64,000 nucleotides of DNA. It comes from Teichococcus coralli. Its GTDB lineage: Bacteria > Pseudomonadota > Alphaproteobacteria > Acetobacterales > Acetobacteraceae. Shown one piece after another: positions 8,221 through 17,281 of this stretch. The position numbers were made by a program, and so were the translations under genes. The notes under the pieces are model-generated. The model was given only the letters and a program-made list of their open reading frames with translations. It did not search any database and was not told the origin of the DNA. The stretch is from assembly GCF_009829925.1 (NCBI RefSeq), contig NZ_SNVJ01000003.1, positions 186,001-250,000 of the forward strand, written 5' to 3'. Every line of letters starts with the position of its first letter. Position 1 is the first letter of the stretch.

Positions 8221-8646
8221 ATGACGAACGGAACAGCGAGGAGCCGCGGCGCCCGGCCGCAACGGACGGCGCGGACCGTGGCCCTGCCCGGCGGCGCCCG
8301 GGCTAGCGACGAAAGGCTGCGGCGGCGCCTCGACGCGATCGCCCGCCTGCTCGACAGCCGCTGGCGGATTCCCGGCACCGGCATCCGCTTTGGCGCCGAT
8401 CCGGTGCTGAACCTGCTGCCCGGCATCGGCCTGCTGGCCTCGAAAGGGGTCTCCGCCTACCTCCTTTGGGAGGCTTGGCGGCTCGGCGTGCCGGGCCGCA
8501 CCCTGCTGCGCATGCTGGGCCATCTGGGACTGGATACCCTGATCAGCGCCGTGCCGGTGGTGGGCTGGGCGGGCGACGTCTTTTATCGTGCCAATCTGCG
8601 CAACATGGCGCTTCTGCGCGCCCATCTGGCGCGGCAGACGCCCTAG
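8221..8646 (+). CDS. DUF4112-family small membrane-associated protein
   Basis: A 141-residue protein. After an Arg-rich N-terminus (about residues 1-40) it has the DUF4112 pattern: LDAIARLLDSRWRIPGTGIRFGADPVLNLLPGIGLLASKG and later DTLISAVPVVGWAGDVFYRANLRN. Two moderately hydrophobic stretches (about 65-85 and 105-125) suggest membrane association. The function of the family is unknown. It starts 56 bases after the catabolic operon, beyond the inverted repeat, and is probably a separate unit. The ATG at 8221 lacks a strong ribosome site, and a later start is possible, but the N-terminal RR-rich part is commonly seen in this family. Confidence 0.85.
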   Translation: MTNGTARSRGARPQRTARTVALPGGARASDERLRRRLDAIARLLDSRWRIPGTGIRFGADPVLNLLPGIGLLASKGVSAYLLWEAWRLGVPGRTLLRMLGHLGLDTLISAVPVVGWAGDVFYRANLRNMALLRAHLARQTP

Positions 8647-8818
8647 CTTGCGCTTGCGCCGACCGCGCGAGTATTAAACTACCTTTATCTTATGGGCGGA
8701 TATGGTCGGCGGCATGGCCGGCCGCCCGGCATCCGCAACACGGATGATGCGTGGGCTGACTGTGCCGCTCCCACAGGAACTGAAGGGCTGAAAGGTTCTC
8801 CTCGCCTTGTCGCATCGC

Positions 8819-10987
8819 ATGCGTGCCGTTGCCGTGCTGTTGGCTTGGCTGGCCTGCTCCGGCGGCGCCTGGCTCATTGCCGAGCGCCAGGCGGCGCGCC
8901 TGGAGGCGGAAGCGGAGACGGCGGCGCTGGGCCGCGCCGACCTCGCCGCCGAAGCCATCAAGCAGAACGTGCTGCGCACGCTGGAAGCGGTGGAAAGCCT
9001 GCACGACCTGGCGCAGTCCCGCCAACGGCTTCTCGAGAACGGGGACGCGAGCGGGGCCGAGGCCATCGAGATGCAGCTCGCGCTGGTTGCGCGGCGCGGG
9101 CGCTTCGGCGTGCTTCAGGTCGGCATCATCGGGCGGGACGGGCTGCTCACCTGGTCTTCCCTGCCGCAGTGGCGGCCGGTGAACCTGAACGACCGCGAAC
9201 ATTTCCGCATTCATCGCGACGGCTACCAGGGGCTGTTCGTCAGCGCGCCCCTGGTGGGCCGCGCCTCCGATCAATGGAGCGTGCAGCTGACCCGGCCGCT
9301 GCACACGCGCGAGGGGGCCTTCGCGGGCGTGGCGGTTGTTTCCATCGACCCGCTGGACCTGGCCAGGGACCTCAGCAGCCTGCAGTTCGCTCCCGGCAGC
9401 AGCGCCGCCCTGCTGCGCAAGGACGGCACCTTCCTCGCGCGCAGCAGCGACATGCGGCGTTTCCTGGGCCTGGTGCTCAAGCCGGACGCACCGCTGATGA
9501 TGCGGCTGAACGCCTCGGAAAGCGGCCGTCTGCGAATCGAGCGAAGCACTTTCGACCAGCGCCCGAAGCTGGCGGGATACCGCGTGCTGGCGGAGGCGCC
9601 ACTGGCCGTCGCCGTGATCCTGGACGCGCGGCGCGAACTGGCCTCGACCAGCTTCGTGCGCCCTGCGGTCCGCGCGGCGGCGGGCGCCATTTCCCTGCTC
9701 GCCCTGGCCCTGGCGGCGCTCGGCCTGCTGTGGCTGGAGCGGCAGCGCACGCAGGCCGACCTGGAGATGGCGCGGCGCGAGCGCGAGGCCATGCTGGAGC
9801 GCCTGGCGCAGTCGCAGCGCATGGAGGCGCTCGGGCGGCTGGCCGGCGGCGTGGCGCATGACTTCAACAACGTCCTGCAGGCGGTGCTCGGCGGCGCCAA
9901 GACCATCCAGCGCCGCGCCGAGGACACCAAAGCGGTGCAGCGCATGGCCGGCATCGTCGTGGAGGCGGCCGAGCGCGGCGCCTCGGTGACCCGGCGGCTG
10001 CTGGCCTTCGCCCGCCGCGGTGAGTTGCGGGCGGAAGCGGTGGAGGTCGGCGCCCTGCTGGCCAGCCTGCGCGAGGTGCTGACCTATACCCTTGGGGCCA
10101 ACATCAAGGTGCAGGTCGAGGCGCCGCCCACGCTTCCCCGGCTGCTGGCCGATCGCGGCCAGCTCGAGACCGTGCTGGTGAACCTCGCCATCAATGGCCG
10201 CGACGCCATGGCGCCGCTCGGTGGCGGTACGCTGACGCTCTCCGCGGCGGCCGAGGTGGTTTCACCCGGCGGCGCGGGCGAACTGGGCCTGGCGGCGGGC
10301 AGCTATGTCCGCCTCGCCGTCACCGACACCGGCACCGGGATGGACGCGGCCGTGCTGGCGCGCGCCGCCGAACCCTTCTTCACCACGAAGCCGCAGGGCA
10401 AGGGCACGGGGCTCGGCCTCGCCATGGCCAAGGGCTTCGCCGAGCAGTCGGGCGGCGCCATCCGCATCCGCAGCCAGCTCGGCCGCGGCACGGCCGTTCT
10501 GCTCTGGTTGCCGGAAGCCGGGGAAGGCGCCGCGGCGAAGCCGCCGCCCGTCCCGGAACCGGCCGAAACGCCGCTTCTCCGCGCCGGACGCGTTCTCCTT
10601 GTGGATGATGAGCCGCAGGTGCGCTCGGTGCTTTCCGCCAGCCTGCGGGACCGCGGCCATGCGGTCGAGGAGGCCGAGAACGGCAGCGCCGCGCTGGCCG
10701 TGCTGGCGGCCGCGCCCCGCTTCGACGTGCTGGTGAGCGACCTCGCCATGCCGGGGATGGACGGGCTGGAATTGCTGCGGCAGGCACGGCGCAGGCATCC
10801 AGGCCTGCCGGCCCTCCTGATCACCGGCTATGCCGGAGACCTCCATGGGGACGGGTTCGTTGAGGCCGGGGGCCAGGGACCGTTGCTGCTGCTGCGCAAG
10901 CCGATCACGCCGGAAGAACTCGCCGACCGTGTCGCCGCGCTTCTGAACGCCCGTGACGCGGCACCCGCGAATCCTGGAAGCACGTGA
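8819..10987 (+). CDS. Hybrid sensor histidine kinase/response regulator
   Basis: A 722-residue membrane sensor. A transmembrane helix (about 2-20) is followed by a periplasmic Cache-like sensor region (about 30-280; e.g. GLLTWSSLPQW, DREHFRIHRDGYQGLF), a second helix near 287-308, then a short linker and a HisKA domain with the phospho-acceptor H347 in GGVAHDFNN, the NtrB-like form of the H-box. The HATPase domain shows N (AINGRDAM) and G boxes (DTGTGMD, GTGLGLAM). The C-terminal receiver carries D641 in SDLAMPGMDG with a LVDDEP acidic pair. No separate response regulator gene is adjacent, so output partners are unknown. ATG 8819 is preferred over a TTG four codons earlier. An AT-rich patch at 8669-8692 could hold the promoter. 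Confidence 0.93.
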   Translation: MRAVAVLLAWLACSGGAWLIAERQAARLEAEAETAALGRADLAAEAIKQNVLRTLEAVESLHDLAQSRQRLLENGDASGAEAIEMQLALVARRGRFGVLQVGIIGRDGLLTWSSLPQWRPVNLNDREHFRIHRDGYQGLFVSAPLVGRASDQWSVQLTRPLHTREGAFAGVAVVSIDPLDLARDLSSLQFAPGSSAALLRKDGTFLARSSDMRRFLGLVLKPDAPLMMRLNASESGRLRIERSTFDQRPKLAGYRVLAEAPLAVAVILDARRELASTSFVRPAVRAAAGAISLLALALAALGLLWLERQRTQADLEMARREREAMLERLAQSQRMEALGRLAGGVAHDFNNVLQAVLGGAKTIQRRAEDTKAVQRMAGIVVEAAERGASVTRRLLAFARRGELRAEAVEVGALLASLREVLTYTLGANIKVQVEAPPTLPRLLADRGQLETVLVNLAINGRDAMAPLGGGTLTLSAAAEVVSPGGAGELGLAAGSYVRLAVTDTGTGMDAAVLARAAEPFFTTKPQGKGTGLGLAMAKGFAEQSGGAIRIRSQLGRGTAVLLWLPEAGEGAAAKPPPVPEPAETPLLRAGRVLLVDDEPQVRSVLSASLRDRGHAVEEAENGSAALAVLAAAPRFDVLVSDLAMPGMDGLELLRQARRRHPGLPALLITGYAGDLHGDGFVEAGGQGPLLLLRKPITPEELADRVAALLNARDAAPANPGST

Positions 10988-11002
10988 AACAGGAGCCTGG
11001 AT

Positions 11003-11221
11003 TCAGTCCGCCAGGATGCGCGCCATTTCCTCGTCCCAGTCCCGCGCGCTGCGTATCGCATCCGCCTTGGCACGCGCGAGCGACGAGTAAACCCGCGCCG
11101 ACTTTCCATCCACTTCAAGCGTATAGGGCTGTTCCCGCCCCGTATGCAGCCTGATCCGAACGGGATAGCCGCTGAGGCAGAGGGTCAGGTCTGCTGGTTT
11201 CGCGATCCAGGCAAAGGGCAT
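11003..11221 (-). CDS. Small hypothetical protein (72 aa)
   Basis: A 72-residue protein without a recognised family. It is preceded by a good ribosome site (GGAGGGAGTGA before the ATG). It starts MPFAWIAKPADLTLC, has a mixed beta-like first half (YPVRIRLHTGREQPYTLEV) and a charged helix (SSLARAKADAIRSARDWDEEMARIL) at the end. No signal or membrane segment is seen. It is convergent with the sensor kinase gene, with only 15 bases between the stops, and is probably a real gene given its length, ribosome site and non-Arg-rich composition. Confidence 0.65.
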   Translation of the reverse strand: MPFAWIAKPADLTLCLSGYPVRIRLHTGREQPYTLEVDGKSARVYSSLARAKADAIRSARDWDEEMARILAD

Positions 11222-11339
11222 TCACTCCCTCCAGGGACAAGCTACCGGGCCGGCCGACAATATGCCAACCCCAACAGACCATCTTCTGATGCCTGGCTGC
11301 AAGGCGAGTCTGCGTGAACCGTCCTCCCCGGAGCGGCGG

Positions 11340-11365
11340 GCGCCAGGCACCCCGCGGCCTGGCGC
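11340..11365 (-). terminator. Hairpin after the DUF2383 gene
   Basis: GCGCCAGGC (11340-11348) and GCCTGGCGC (11357-11365) form a perfect 9-bp stem with an 8-base loop, 20 bases past the stop of the minus-strand gene at 11385. Confidence 0.55.
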
Positions 11366-11384
11366 TCCTCCCTCGGCCGAAGCC

Positions 11385-11834
11385 TCAGCCCGCCGCGGCG
11401 GTCTCCTGCATCCAGCCGCGGTGCCGCCGCTCATCCTGGGCCGCCTGCTCGAAGACGCGCAACGCTTCCGCCGGCACCTCGGAATGCTTGCAGGCACGCT
11501 CATAGGCCGAGACGGTGTCCTCCTCGTTCGACTTCATGGCGCGCAGGATGGCGGCATCGCCCATGATGCTGGCCAAGGCGACCTTGCCGGTGGTCAGCAG
11601 CTGCTTGGCATCCCCTTCCGTCGGCGCCTCGGTGCCCAGGCTGTCGGCCAGCCGCGTCAGCTCCATGACATGGCGGTCGTGGTCACTCTTGAAGGCCGCG
11701 ATCTGCTGCTTGTAGGCCGGGTTCTCCAGCCGCTCGATGGTCTGCTCATAGGCCGCGATCGCATCGTGCTCCAGCAGAAGCAGGTTGCGGACCAGCTTCG
11801 GAAAGGTGCTTTCGGTGCCGACGGTGGTGACCAT
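11385..11834 (-). CDS. DUF2383/PA2169-type ferritin-like protein
   Basis: A 149-residue four-helix protein of the DUF2383 ferritin-like family. Helix 1 carries LLLLEHDAIAAYEQTIERL, a second helix SDHDRHVMELTRLADSLG, a third MKSNEEDTVSAYERACKH, and the last AAQDERRHRGWM. The repeated E...D/ExxH pattern is that of a di-metal site. Members are often induced by stress, but their chemistry is poorly known. The gene lies 93 bases downstream of the manganese catalase gene on the same strand, which suggests a shared role in peroxide or metal stress. The ribosome site (GAGAGAGAG) lies 5-13 bases before the ATG. Confidence 0.88.
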   Translation of the reverse strand: MVTTVGTESTFPKLVRNLLLLEHDAIAAYEQTIERLENPAYKQQIAAFKSDHDRHVMELTRLADSLGTEAPTEGDAKQLLTTGKVALASIMGDAAILRAMKSNEEDTVSAYERACKHSEVPAEALRVFEQAAQDERRHRGWMQETAAAG

Positions 11835-11927
11835 GACGAACTCTCTCTCCTCTCGGAACGGGCCGGGAGCGCCGGCGGTGGGGTTCGGGGGAACAACCGC
11901 CGGCGCGCCCCAGGGTTCTCCCGTGGC

Positions 11928-12803
11928 TCAGCCGCCCGACGCCGGCTTCCCGATCTGCTCCGCCTGGGCCCCCGACCCCTCGCGCGCCGGGCCGAGAACC
12001 GGCTCGTCTCCCAGCGGCATGTTCTGCATCACGCTGAACTGGCCCTTGCCGTCCAGCGACGGCCCGGTGGTGAAGCGGCCCTCCGGCGGCGGCACGCCGT
12101 CGCGGTCGGTGCCGAGAAAGACGTAGCTGAACTCCTGCTTCTCCTTGGACTGGTCGAAGCTGTTCGGAATCGGCAGCGCCCTGGCTCCGCCCAGTTCCTC
12201 GATCGCCGCCAGCCATTGCTGCTGGTGCATGGTGTCGCGCGCGATCAGGAAGCTCAGCATGTCCTTCATGCCGGGATCATGCGCGGCGTTGTACAGGCGC
12301 ACGGCCAGCACGCGACCGGTCGATTCGGCGGTGACGTTGGCGAACATGTCGGCCGCGAGGTTGCCGCTGGCATAGACATGCGAGCAGTCGAAGGGCACGC
12401 CGTCGGCGTTGGCCGGGAAAGCCGCCATGCCGGTGGACAGGATATGCCGCTGCAGCATGCCCTCGACCATGTGGCGCGGCCGCTCGCCGCCCATCACCGC
12501 GTTGACCACCGGGTTCGCGGCCACCGTGCTTTCCTGCAGGCTGAGAGGCGCGTTCTCCAGGTTCAGCGCCACGGCCGTGGCCAGCATCTCGATGTGGCCG
12601 ATCTCCTCGGTCGCGGTGTGCAGCAGCATGTCGCGATACTTGGTGCTCGGCCCCCGCGCGCCCCAGGCCTGGAAGAAATACTGCAGGCAGACGCGGATCT
12701 CGCCTTCGATGCCGCCAATCGCCTGCTGCAGCTGGCGGGCGAACAGCGGATCAGGCGTCTCGACACGGACCGGATACTGCAGGCGCTTGTCATGGTAATA
12801 CAT
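11928..12803 (-). CDS. Manganese catalase family protein
   Basis: A 291-residue protein of the manganese-containing, non-heme catalase family, which disproportionates hydrogen peroxide. The ferritin-like core is visible: E in GGIEGEIRVCLQYFFQAW, EEIGHIEM (E and H ligands), and HDPGMKDMLSFLIARDTMHQQQW with the second E/H set. The length is close to that of other Mn catalases (about 270-300). The C-terminal part is Gly/Pro-rich with GDEPVLGPAREG. It is followed on the same strand by the DUF2383 ferritin-like gene. A good ribosome site (ACAGGAGTGGCCG) precedes the ATG. It is cytosolic, with no signal peptide. Confidence 0.93.
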   Translation of the reverse strand: MYYHDKRLQYPVRVETPDPLFARQLQQAIGGIEGEIRVCLQYFFQAWGARGPSTKYRDMLLHTATEEIGHIEMLATAVALNLENAPLSLQESTVAANPVVNAVMGGERPRHMVEGMLQRHILSTGMAAFPANADGVPFDCSHVYASGNLAADMFANVTAESTGRVLAVRLYNAAHDPGMKDMLSFLIARDTMHQQQWLAAIEELGGARALPIPNSFDQSKEKQEFSYVFLGTDRDGVPPPEGRFTTGPSLDGKGQFSVMQNMPLGDEPVLGPAREGSGAQAEQIGKPASGG

Positions 12804-12941
12804 CGGCCACTCCTGTCTGTGGGGGGCGCCGCAGGGTCGCCTTCAGCGCCTCTGTGCAGCAAACCAGCGCCACGGCAGGGAGGTTCCGAAGCAGATGCGA
12901 GTTGTTCGCAGAAAAATGCCGGGCCGTGCGGTCCGCCGCTG

Positions 12942-12988
12942 GCGGCACGAACAAGAAGGTCCGGGGAAACGAATTCCCCCGGACCTTC
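12942..12988 (-). terminator. leuA terminator (stereotyped family, copy 1)
   Basis: A perfect 12-bp stem, GAAGGTCCGGGG (12955-12966) with CCCCGGACCTTC (12977-12988), has a 10-base loop. Read on the minus strand it is followed by TTCTTGTTCG. It lies 73 bases past the leuA stop. The hairpin and tail match four other terminators in this window; see findings. Confidence 0.75.
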
Positions 12989-13060
12989 ATCGTCCTGCCA
13001 CAAGCTCGCCGCCGCTTCGGAAGGCGCGGGGAGCGCCTGGCTCTCCCGCGGGCCTCCGCC

Positions 13061-14644
13061 TCAGGCGGAGCGCATCATCTCCGGCGGCGCGGTGCGGCTG
13101 CGTTTGGCGAGCAGCTTGTTGAGCGCGTGCACATAGGCGCGGGCGGAGGCGATGATGGTGTCGGTATCGGCGCCCTGCCCGTCCACCAGCTTGCCTTCCT
13201 CCTCCAGGCGCACCGTCACGCGCGCCTGCGCGTCGGTGCCGCCGGTGACGGACTGCACGGCGTAGAGCTTCAGCGTCGCCTGGTGCGGCACCACCTGCTG
13301 CAGCGCGTTGAAGGTGGCGTCCACCGCGCCGTCGCCGCCGGCCACCGCCTCGACCTTCTCGCCGTCGATCTCCACCGCCAGCGAGGCCGTGGGGCGCGTG
13401 CCCATGCCGGTGGCCACCGTCAGCGCCAGCAGCTTCAGCCGGTCCTGCGCGCGCACCACCTCGTCATCCACCAGCGCGACGATGTCCTCGTCGTAGACGA
13501 CCTTCTTGCGGTCGGCGAGGTCCTTGAAGCGGCGGAAGGCGTCGTTCAGCTGGTTGTCGCCCAGCGTGTAGCCCAGCGTCGCCAGCTTGTCGCGGAAGGC
13601 GGCGCGGCCGGAATGCTTGCCCATCACCAGCGAGTTGGTGGACCAGCCGACGCTTTCCGGCGTCATGATCTCGTAGGTGGTCTTGTCCTTCAGCACGCCG
13701 TCCTGGTGGATGCCGCTCTCGTGCGCGAAGGCGTTGCGGCCGACGATGGCCTTGTTGGGCTGCACGTCGAAGCTGGTGATGGTGGCCAGCAGGCGGCTGG
13801 TCCGCAGGATGTTCTGGGTGACGATGCCGGTGGTGTAGGGCATGACGTCCGCGCGGGTGCGCAGCGCCATCGCCACCTCCTCCAGGCTGGCATTGCCGGC
13901 CCGCTCGCCGATGCCGTTGATGGTCGCCTCCACCTGCCGCGCGCCGGCCTCGATGGCCGCCAGGGTGTTCGCCACCGCCAGGCCCAGGTCGTCATGGTTG
14001 TGGGTGGAGAAGATCACGCCGTCGGCGCCCGGCACCCGCTCGCGCAGCATGGTGAAGATGCGCTTCAGGTCGTCGGGAACCGCGTAGCCCACGGTGTCCG
14101 GGATGTTGATGGTGGTGGCGCCCGCCTTGATGGCGGCCTCCACGCAGCGGCACAGGAACTCCGGGTCGGTGCGCGAGCCGTCCTCGGCCGACCACTCGAC
14201 ATCGGCCACATGGTTGCGCGCCAGCGAGACGGACTTGGTGATCGCCTCCAGCACCTCCTCGCGGCTCATGCGCAGCTTGACGCGCATGTGCAGGTCGGAG
14301 GTGGAGAGGAAGGTGTGGATGCGCTGGCGGGCGGCGGGCTTCACCGCCTCCACCGCGCGCAGGATGTCGCCGGGCGCGGAGCGCGACAGGCCGCAGACCA
14401 CCGGCCCGTCCTTGGCGAAGCGCTGGGCGATGGAGAGCACGCTCTCGAAGTCGCCCTGGCTGGCGATGGGGAAGCCGGCCTCCATGACGTCCACGCCCAG
14501 CTCGGCCAGGGCCTCGGCCATGCGCAGCTTCTCCTCCAGGTTCATGGAGAAGCCGGGCGACTGCTCGCCGTCGCGCAGGGTGGTGTCGAAGACGATGACG
14601 CGCTTGTCGTCGATGGTGCCGAAGCTGGGATGGCTGATGGCCAT
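13061..14644 (-). CDS. leuA: 2-isopropylmalate synthase
   Basis: A 527-residue LeuA, which condenses acetyl-CoA with 2-oxoisovalerate as the first committed step of leucine synthesis. The HMG-lyase-like TIM barrel begins with [20 protein letters not shown] and includes the metal ligands in the conserved [19 protein letters not shown] loop and [12 protein letters not shown]. The C-terminal LeuA dimer domain (about 390-520, [34 protein letters not shown]) binds leucine for feedback inhibition. The ribosome site GAAGGAACG precedes the ATG. The 5' region contains a leucine-rich leader peptide and alternative hairpins, so expression is very likely under attenuation; see leuL. The pathway partners ilvB, ilvH and ilvC lie on the same strand at 19.6-23.1 kb, but separately transcribed genes lie between. 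Confidence 0.97.
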   Translation of the reverse strand: MAISHPSFGTIDDKRVIVFDTTLRDGEQSPGFSMNLEEKLRMAEALAELGVDVMEAGFPIASQGDFESVLSIAQRFAKDGPVVCGLSRSAPGDILRAVEAVKPAARQRIHTFLSTSDLHMRVKLRMSREEVLEAITKSVSLARNHVADVEWSAEDGSRTDPEFLCRCVEAAIKAGATTINIPDTVGYAVPDDLKRIFTMLRERVPGADGVIFSTHNHDDLGLAVANTLAAIEAGARQVEATINGIGERAGNASLEEVAMALRTRADVMPYTTGIVTQNILRTSRLLATITSFDVQPNKAIVGRNAFAHESGIHQDGVLKDKTTYEIMTPESVGWSTNSLVMGKHSGRAAFRDKLATLGYTLGDNQLNDAFRRFKDLADRKKVVYDEDIVALVDDEVVRAQDRLKLLALTVATGMGTRPTASLAVEIDGEKVEAVAGGDGAVDATFNALQQVVPHQATLKLYAVQSVTGGTDAQARVTVRLEEEGKLVDGQGADTDTIIASARAYVHALNKLLAKRSRTAPPEMMRSA

Positions 14645-14682
14645 GGGGCGTTCCTTCGTTGCTGCCGTGAACCGGATAGGCG

Positions 14683-14753
14683 GAGGCGCGTGCTGCGCCT
14701 CAGGGTCCCCCTGAGCGATGCCGGCAGAAACAGCCGGGCGTCACGCTCAGGGG
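14683..14753 (-). promoter_or_regulatory. Leucine attenuator: mutually exclusive hairpins
   Basis: On the minus-strand RNA four segments follow the leader ORF. Segment 1 (14753-14744) pairs perfectly over 10 bases with segment 2 (14717-14708). Segment 2 can instead pair over 7 bases with segment 3 (14705-14699). Segment 3 also forms, with 14689-14683, the hairpin GAGGCGC-AGCAC-GCGCCTC. Segment 1 contains the leader stop codon. This 1:2, 2:3, 3:4 layout is that of a classic transcription attenuator. No U-tract follows the last hairpin, so the end point (termination or translation) is inferred. Confidence 0.75.
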
Positions 14754-14848
14754 CGGCTAAGTCGAAGGAGAAGGAGGCCGGGAAGCGCGCGCGCGGCAGC
14801 GACGGCGGAGCCGTTCGTCAGGCCGGGAAGGCGCGCGCGGGCGTTCAT
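14747..14848 (-). CDS. leuL: leuA leader peptide (33 aa, leucine-rich)
   Basis: An ATG at 14848 opens a 33-codon frame that ends in a TGA at 14747-14749. Eight of 33 residues are leucine, and the peptide ends PGLLLLRLSRP: four consecutive Leu codons (CTC CTT CTC CTT, 14776-14765) and one more CTT at 14759-14761. CTT is rare elsewhere in this GC-rich window, as expected of codons chosen for ribosome stalling. The Leu run lies 6 bases before segment 1 of the attenuator, so a ribosome stalled there would cover segment 1 and free segment 2. No ribosome site precedes the ATG. The predicted promoter puts transcription start at or next to the A of ATG, suggesting a leaderless message, as known for trpL of Sinorhizobium. 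The assignment is by reading, not by database hit. Confidence 0.82.
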   Translation of the reverse strand: MNARARLPGLTNGSAVAAARALPGLLLLRLSRP

Positions 14849-14855
14849 GCCCTGG

Positions 14856-14884
14856 ACGATAGGGAGGGCGCCGCCCTGCCGCAA
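14856..14884 (-). promoter_or_regulatory. Predicted leuL-leuA promoter
   Basis: On the minus strand TTGCGG (14884-14879) and TATCGT (14861-14856) are separated by exactly 17 bases. Seven bases after the -10 element comes the ATG of leuL, so the predicted first transcribed base coincides with the start codon. Confidence 0.6.
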
Positions 14885-14900
14885 GCCCTTTTCGGCGCGC

Positions 14901-17228
14901 TCACGCCGCCTGCACCGCCTCCAGGAAGGCGTCGGACTTGCGGCGCAGCGCCACCGCCTGCCCGCTCAGCTCCGCCGCCGAGTCGAGAACGCCGCCGGCG
15001 GCCGCGCGGGTGGTCGCCGCCGCCTCGCTGACATCGCCGATGCGGCGGCTGACCGCGCCGGTGCTCTCCGACACCTGCGCCGCGCTGCGGGCGATCTCCT
15101 GCGTCGCCGCCGCCTGCTGCTCCACCGCGGCGGCGATGGCGGCGGTGACCTCGTTCATCCGCTCCACCGTGGAGCCGATGCCCTGCAGCACGTCCACGGC
15201 CTGGGTTGTGCTGCCCTGGATCGCCTGGACCTGCTGGCCGATCTCCTCGGTGGCCCTGGCGGTCTGCCCGGCCAGGTTCTTCACCTCGGAGGCCACCACG
15301 GCGAAGCCCTTCCCCGCCTCCCCGGCGCGCGCCGCCTCGATGGTCGCGTTCAGCGCCAGCAGGTTGGTCTGGGCGGCGATGTCCTGGATCAGCTGCACCA
15401 CGTCGCCGATCCGCCCGGCGGCCTCGGCCAGGGCGCGGATGGTGGCGTCGGCGCGGCGGGTCTCGCCCGCCGCCTCCTGGGCGACCCCGGCGCCGCTCTG
15501 CACCTGCCGCGTCACCTCGGCCACGCTGGCGGCGAGCTGCTCGGCGCTGGCGGCCACCGCCTGCACGCTGGCGCCGGCCCGCTGGCTTTCCTCGGCCACC
15601 CGGCCAGCCTCCTGGCCGGAGCGGGTGGCGCTGGCGCTCATGCCGCGCGCCGCCTCCTGCAGGGCGTCGGCGGAACGCGCCACCGCGTTCACCACCGCGC
15701 CCACCTCGGCCTCGAAATCGGCGGCGAGGCGGGATTGCGCGGTGACCAGGGACCAGCTCAGCATCGGCCCGACATAGCCACCGCGCGCATCGCGGATGGC
15801 GGTGATGCGCAGGGACAGCATCTCCTCGCCAAGCCGGATCTTGGCGGCATGCGGAAGCCGCTCGGGTTGCGCGAGGATGTCGCGGATCCGCTGCCGCTGG
15901 GCCGGGGGGTGGAACAGGTCCACGCTCCGGCCGGGCAGCTCCTCCACCCGGCAGGGCAGCAGGCGCTCCAGCGGGCGCAGCCCCTGGCGGCTGGCCTCGT
16001 TCATGTAGGTGATGCGGAAGCCGTCGTGGGGATCGGCGGTCATCACGCCGATCGGCAGCTGCTCCAGCATCTGGCTCTGGGCGAAGGCGCGGCCAACGGT
16101 GGCCTGCAGGTCCTGCATGGCGGCCGCGATGGTGCCGATCTCATCCCGGCGGCCGAGGCCGGGGATGCCTTCGGGCATCCGGCCCGCCGCCAGCTCCCCC
16201 ACCGCCCGGGTCAGCCGGCGCAGCGGACGGCTGATCGAGCGGGCGTTCAGCAAGCCCAGCGTCGCCAGCAGCAGGGTCACCGCGAGGCCCAGCACCAGCA
16301 GGCTCTGCCGCGCGCCGCCGATCGCCGCTTCCAGCCGCAGCCGGGCCTGGCGGGCCTCGGCCTGCAGCAAACTGTTCGCCTCGCCCAGCGCCGCCTCGAT
16401 GCGCTCGCGGCTGGGCGTCAGCACCTCGCGCCGGAGCCGGCCGATCTCGTCGAGCGCCCGCAGAACGGCCGCGGCGTCCTGGCCGATCCGCCCGGCCTGG
16501 GTGCCCCAGTCCCTCTGGACGGGGGAAGCCGCCTCGTTCTCCACCACGCTCCGCAGGTAGACGCGGGACTGCTGGATGGCGCTGCGGGCGCGGCGCGCGG
16601 GCAGGGCCTCGCCCGTCAGCATATGGTCCTGCAGGTTGATGCGGGCCTCCGTGACGGTCCGGTGGAGGGTGAGCAGGTTCTGCCGGACCTCCTCCTGCCG
16701 GGCGGCGGACATCGAGGCATCGATGCCGCCCATCACCATCTCGAACATGCGGTCGTAGTCGCGCCCGAGCGTGGCGAGATGGTCGCGGGTCTCCAGCATC
16801 CGGCGCCGTTCGGCGACCAGCGCCTCGCGCGCCGCGTCATGCTCCCCGAGCTGCGCCTGCGCCTCGCGCAGCTTCGCCTGCGCCTCCGGGCCGCCGGCAT
16901 CGGCGGCAGCGGCGCTGACATGCTGGCGGGCCTGGCCAAGCTCCCGTGCGCCCAGGTTGCCGGCCTCGTCGAGCACCTTGAGGTTCTGCGCTGAAACAAC
17001 TTCGTGCAGCTGCGCGCGGGCGGCCTGAAGGGCATTCTCCGACTGCTTCAGGCGCAGCTCCACCGCCGCCGCCCTGAACTCCGCCGCGCTCTCGTGCCGG
17101 ATCAGGTCCAGGCTGCGGCAGACATCGGCGATCATGAGGCCGAGCAGCAGGAGCGGCACCAGCGCTCCGAGGGCGAGCTTGCGGCCGACGGTCAGGGCGA
17201 AGGGAAGGGCGCGCAATTTTTCCTCCAT
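14901..17228 (-). CDS. Methyl-accepting chemotaxis protein with PAS domain
   Basis: A 775-residue chemoreceptor. A first membrane helix (about 15-35, [19 protein letters not shown]) leads into a long helical, probably periplasmic region (about 40-300) rich in AR/AE heptads. A second helix ([19 protein letters not shown], about 305-328) follows, then a HAMP segment ([19 protein letters not shown]), a PAS-like domain ([27 protein letters not shown]), and the signalling domain with the hairpin tip region [20 protein letters not shown] and [15 protein letters not shown]. The PAS between HAMP and signalling domain suggests an additional cytosolic input. The ATG at 17228 (MEEKLRALP) has a GGGGAAGGA ribosome site; an ATG ten codons earlier lacks one. 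It follows the deacetylase gene by 53 bases on the same strand. No che genes are present. Confidence 0.92.
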   Translation of the reverse strand: MEEKLRALPFALTVGRKLALGALVPLLLLGLMIADVCRSLDLIRHESAAEFRAAAVELRLKQSENALQAARAQLHEVVSAQNLKVLDEAGNLGARELGQARQHVSAAAADAGGPEAQAKLREAQAQLGEHDAAREALVAERRRMLETRDHLATLGRDYDRMFEMVMGGIDASMSAARQEEVRQNLLTLHRTVTEARINLQDHMLTGEALPARRARSAIQQSRVYLRSVVENEAASPVQRDWGTQAGRIGQDAAAVLRALDEIGRLRREVLTPSRERIEAALGEANSLLQAEARQARLRLEAAIGGARQSLLVLGLAVTLLLATLGLLNARSISRPLRRLTRAVGELAAGRMPEGIPGLGRRDEIGTIAAAMQDLQATVGRAFAQSQMLEQLPIGVMTADPHDGFRITYMNEASRQGLRPLERLLPCRVEELPGRSVDLFHPPAQRQRIRDILAQPERLPHAAKIRLGEEMLSLRITAIRDARGGYVGPMLSWSLVTAQSRLAADFEAEVGAVVNAVARSADALQEAARGMSASATRSGQEAGRVAEESQRAGASVQAVAASAEQLAASVAEVTRQVQSGAGVAQEAAGETRRADATIRALAEAAGRIGDVVQLIQDIAAQTNLLALNATIEAARAGEAGKGFAVVASEVKNLAGQTARATEEIGQQVQAIQGSTTQAVDVLQGIGSTVERMNEVTAAIAAAVEQQAAATQEIARSAAQVSESTGAVSRRIGDVSEAAATTRAAAGGVLDSAAELSGQAVALRRKSDAFLEAVQAA

Positions 17229-17281
17229 GTCCTTCCCCGCCTTCTGCCAGGAGGACATGAAGGCCCGGTGAAGGCCTGGCC

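Noticed and set aside
12790-12990. 66-residue minus-strand ORF between leuA and the catalase gene
   Set aside because: It runs through the leuA terminator hairpin and has no ribosome site or family pattern.
12854-15031. 725-residue plus-strand open frame
   Set aside because: It covers leuA and its leader in antisense; the leuA protein is unmistakable.
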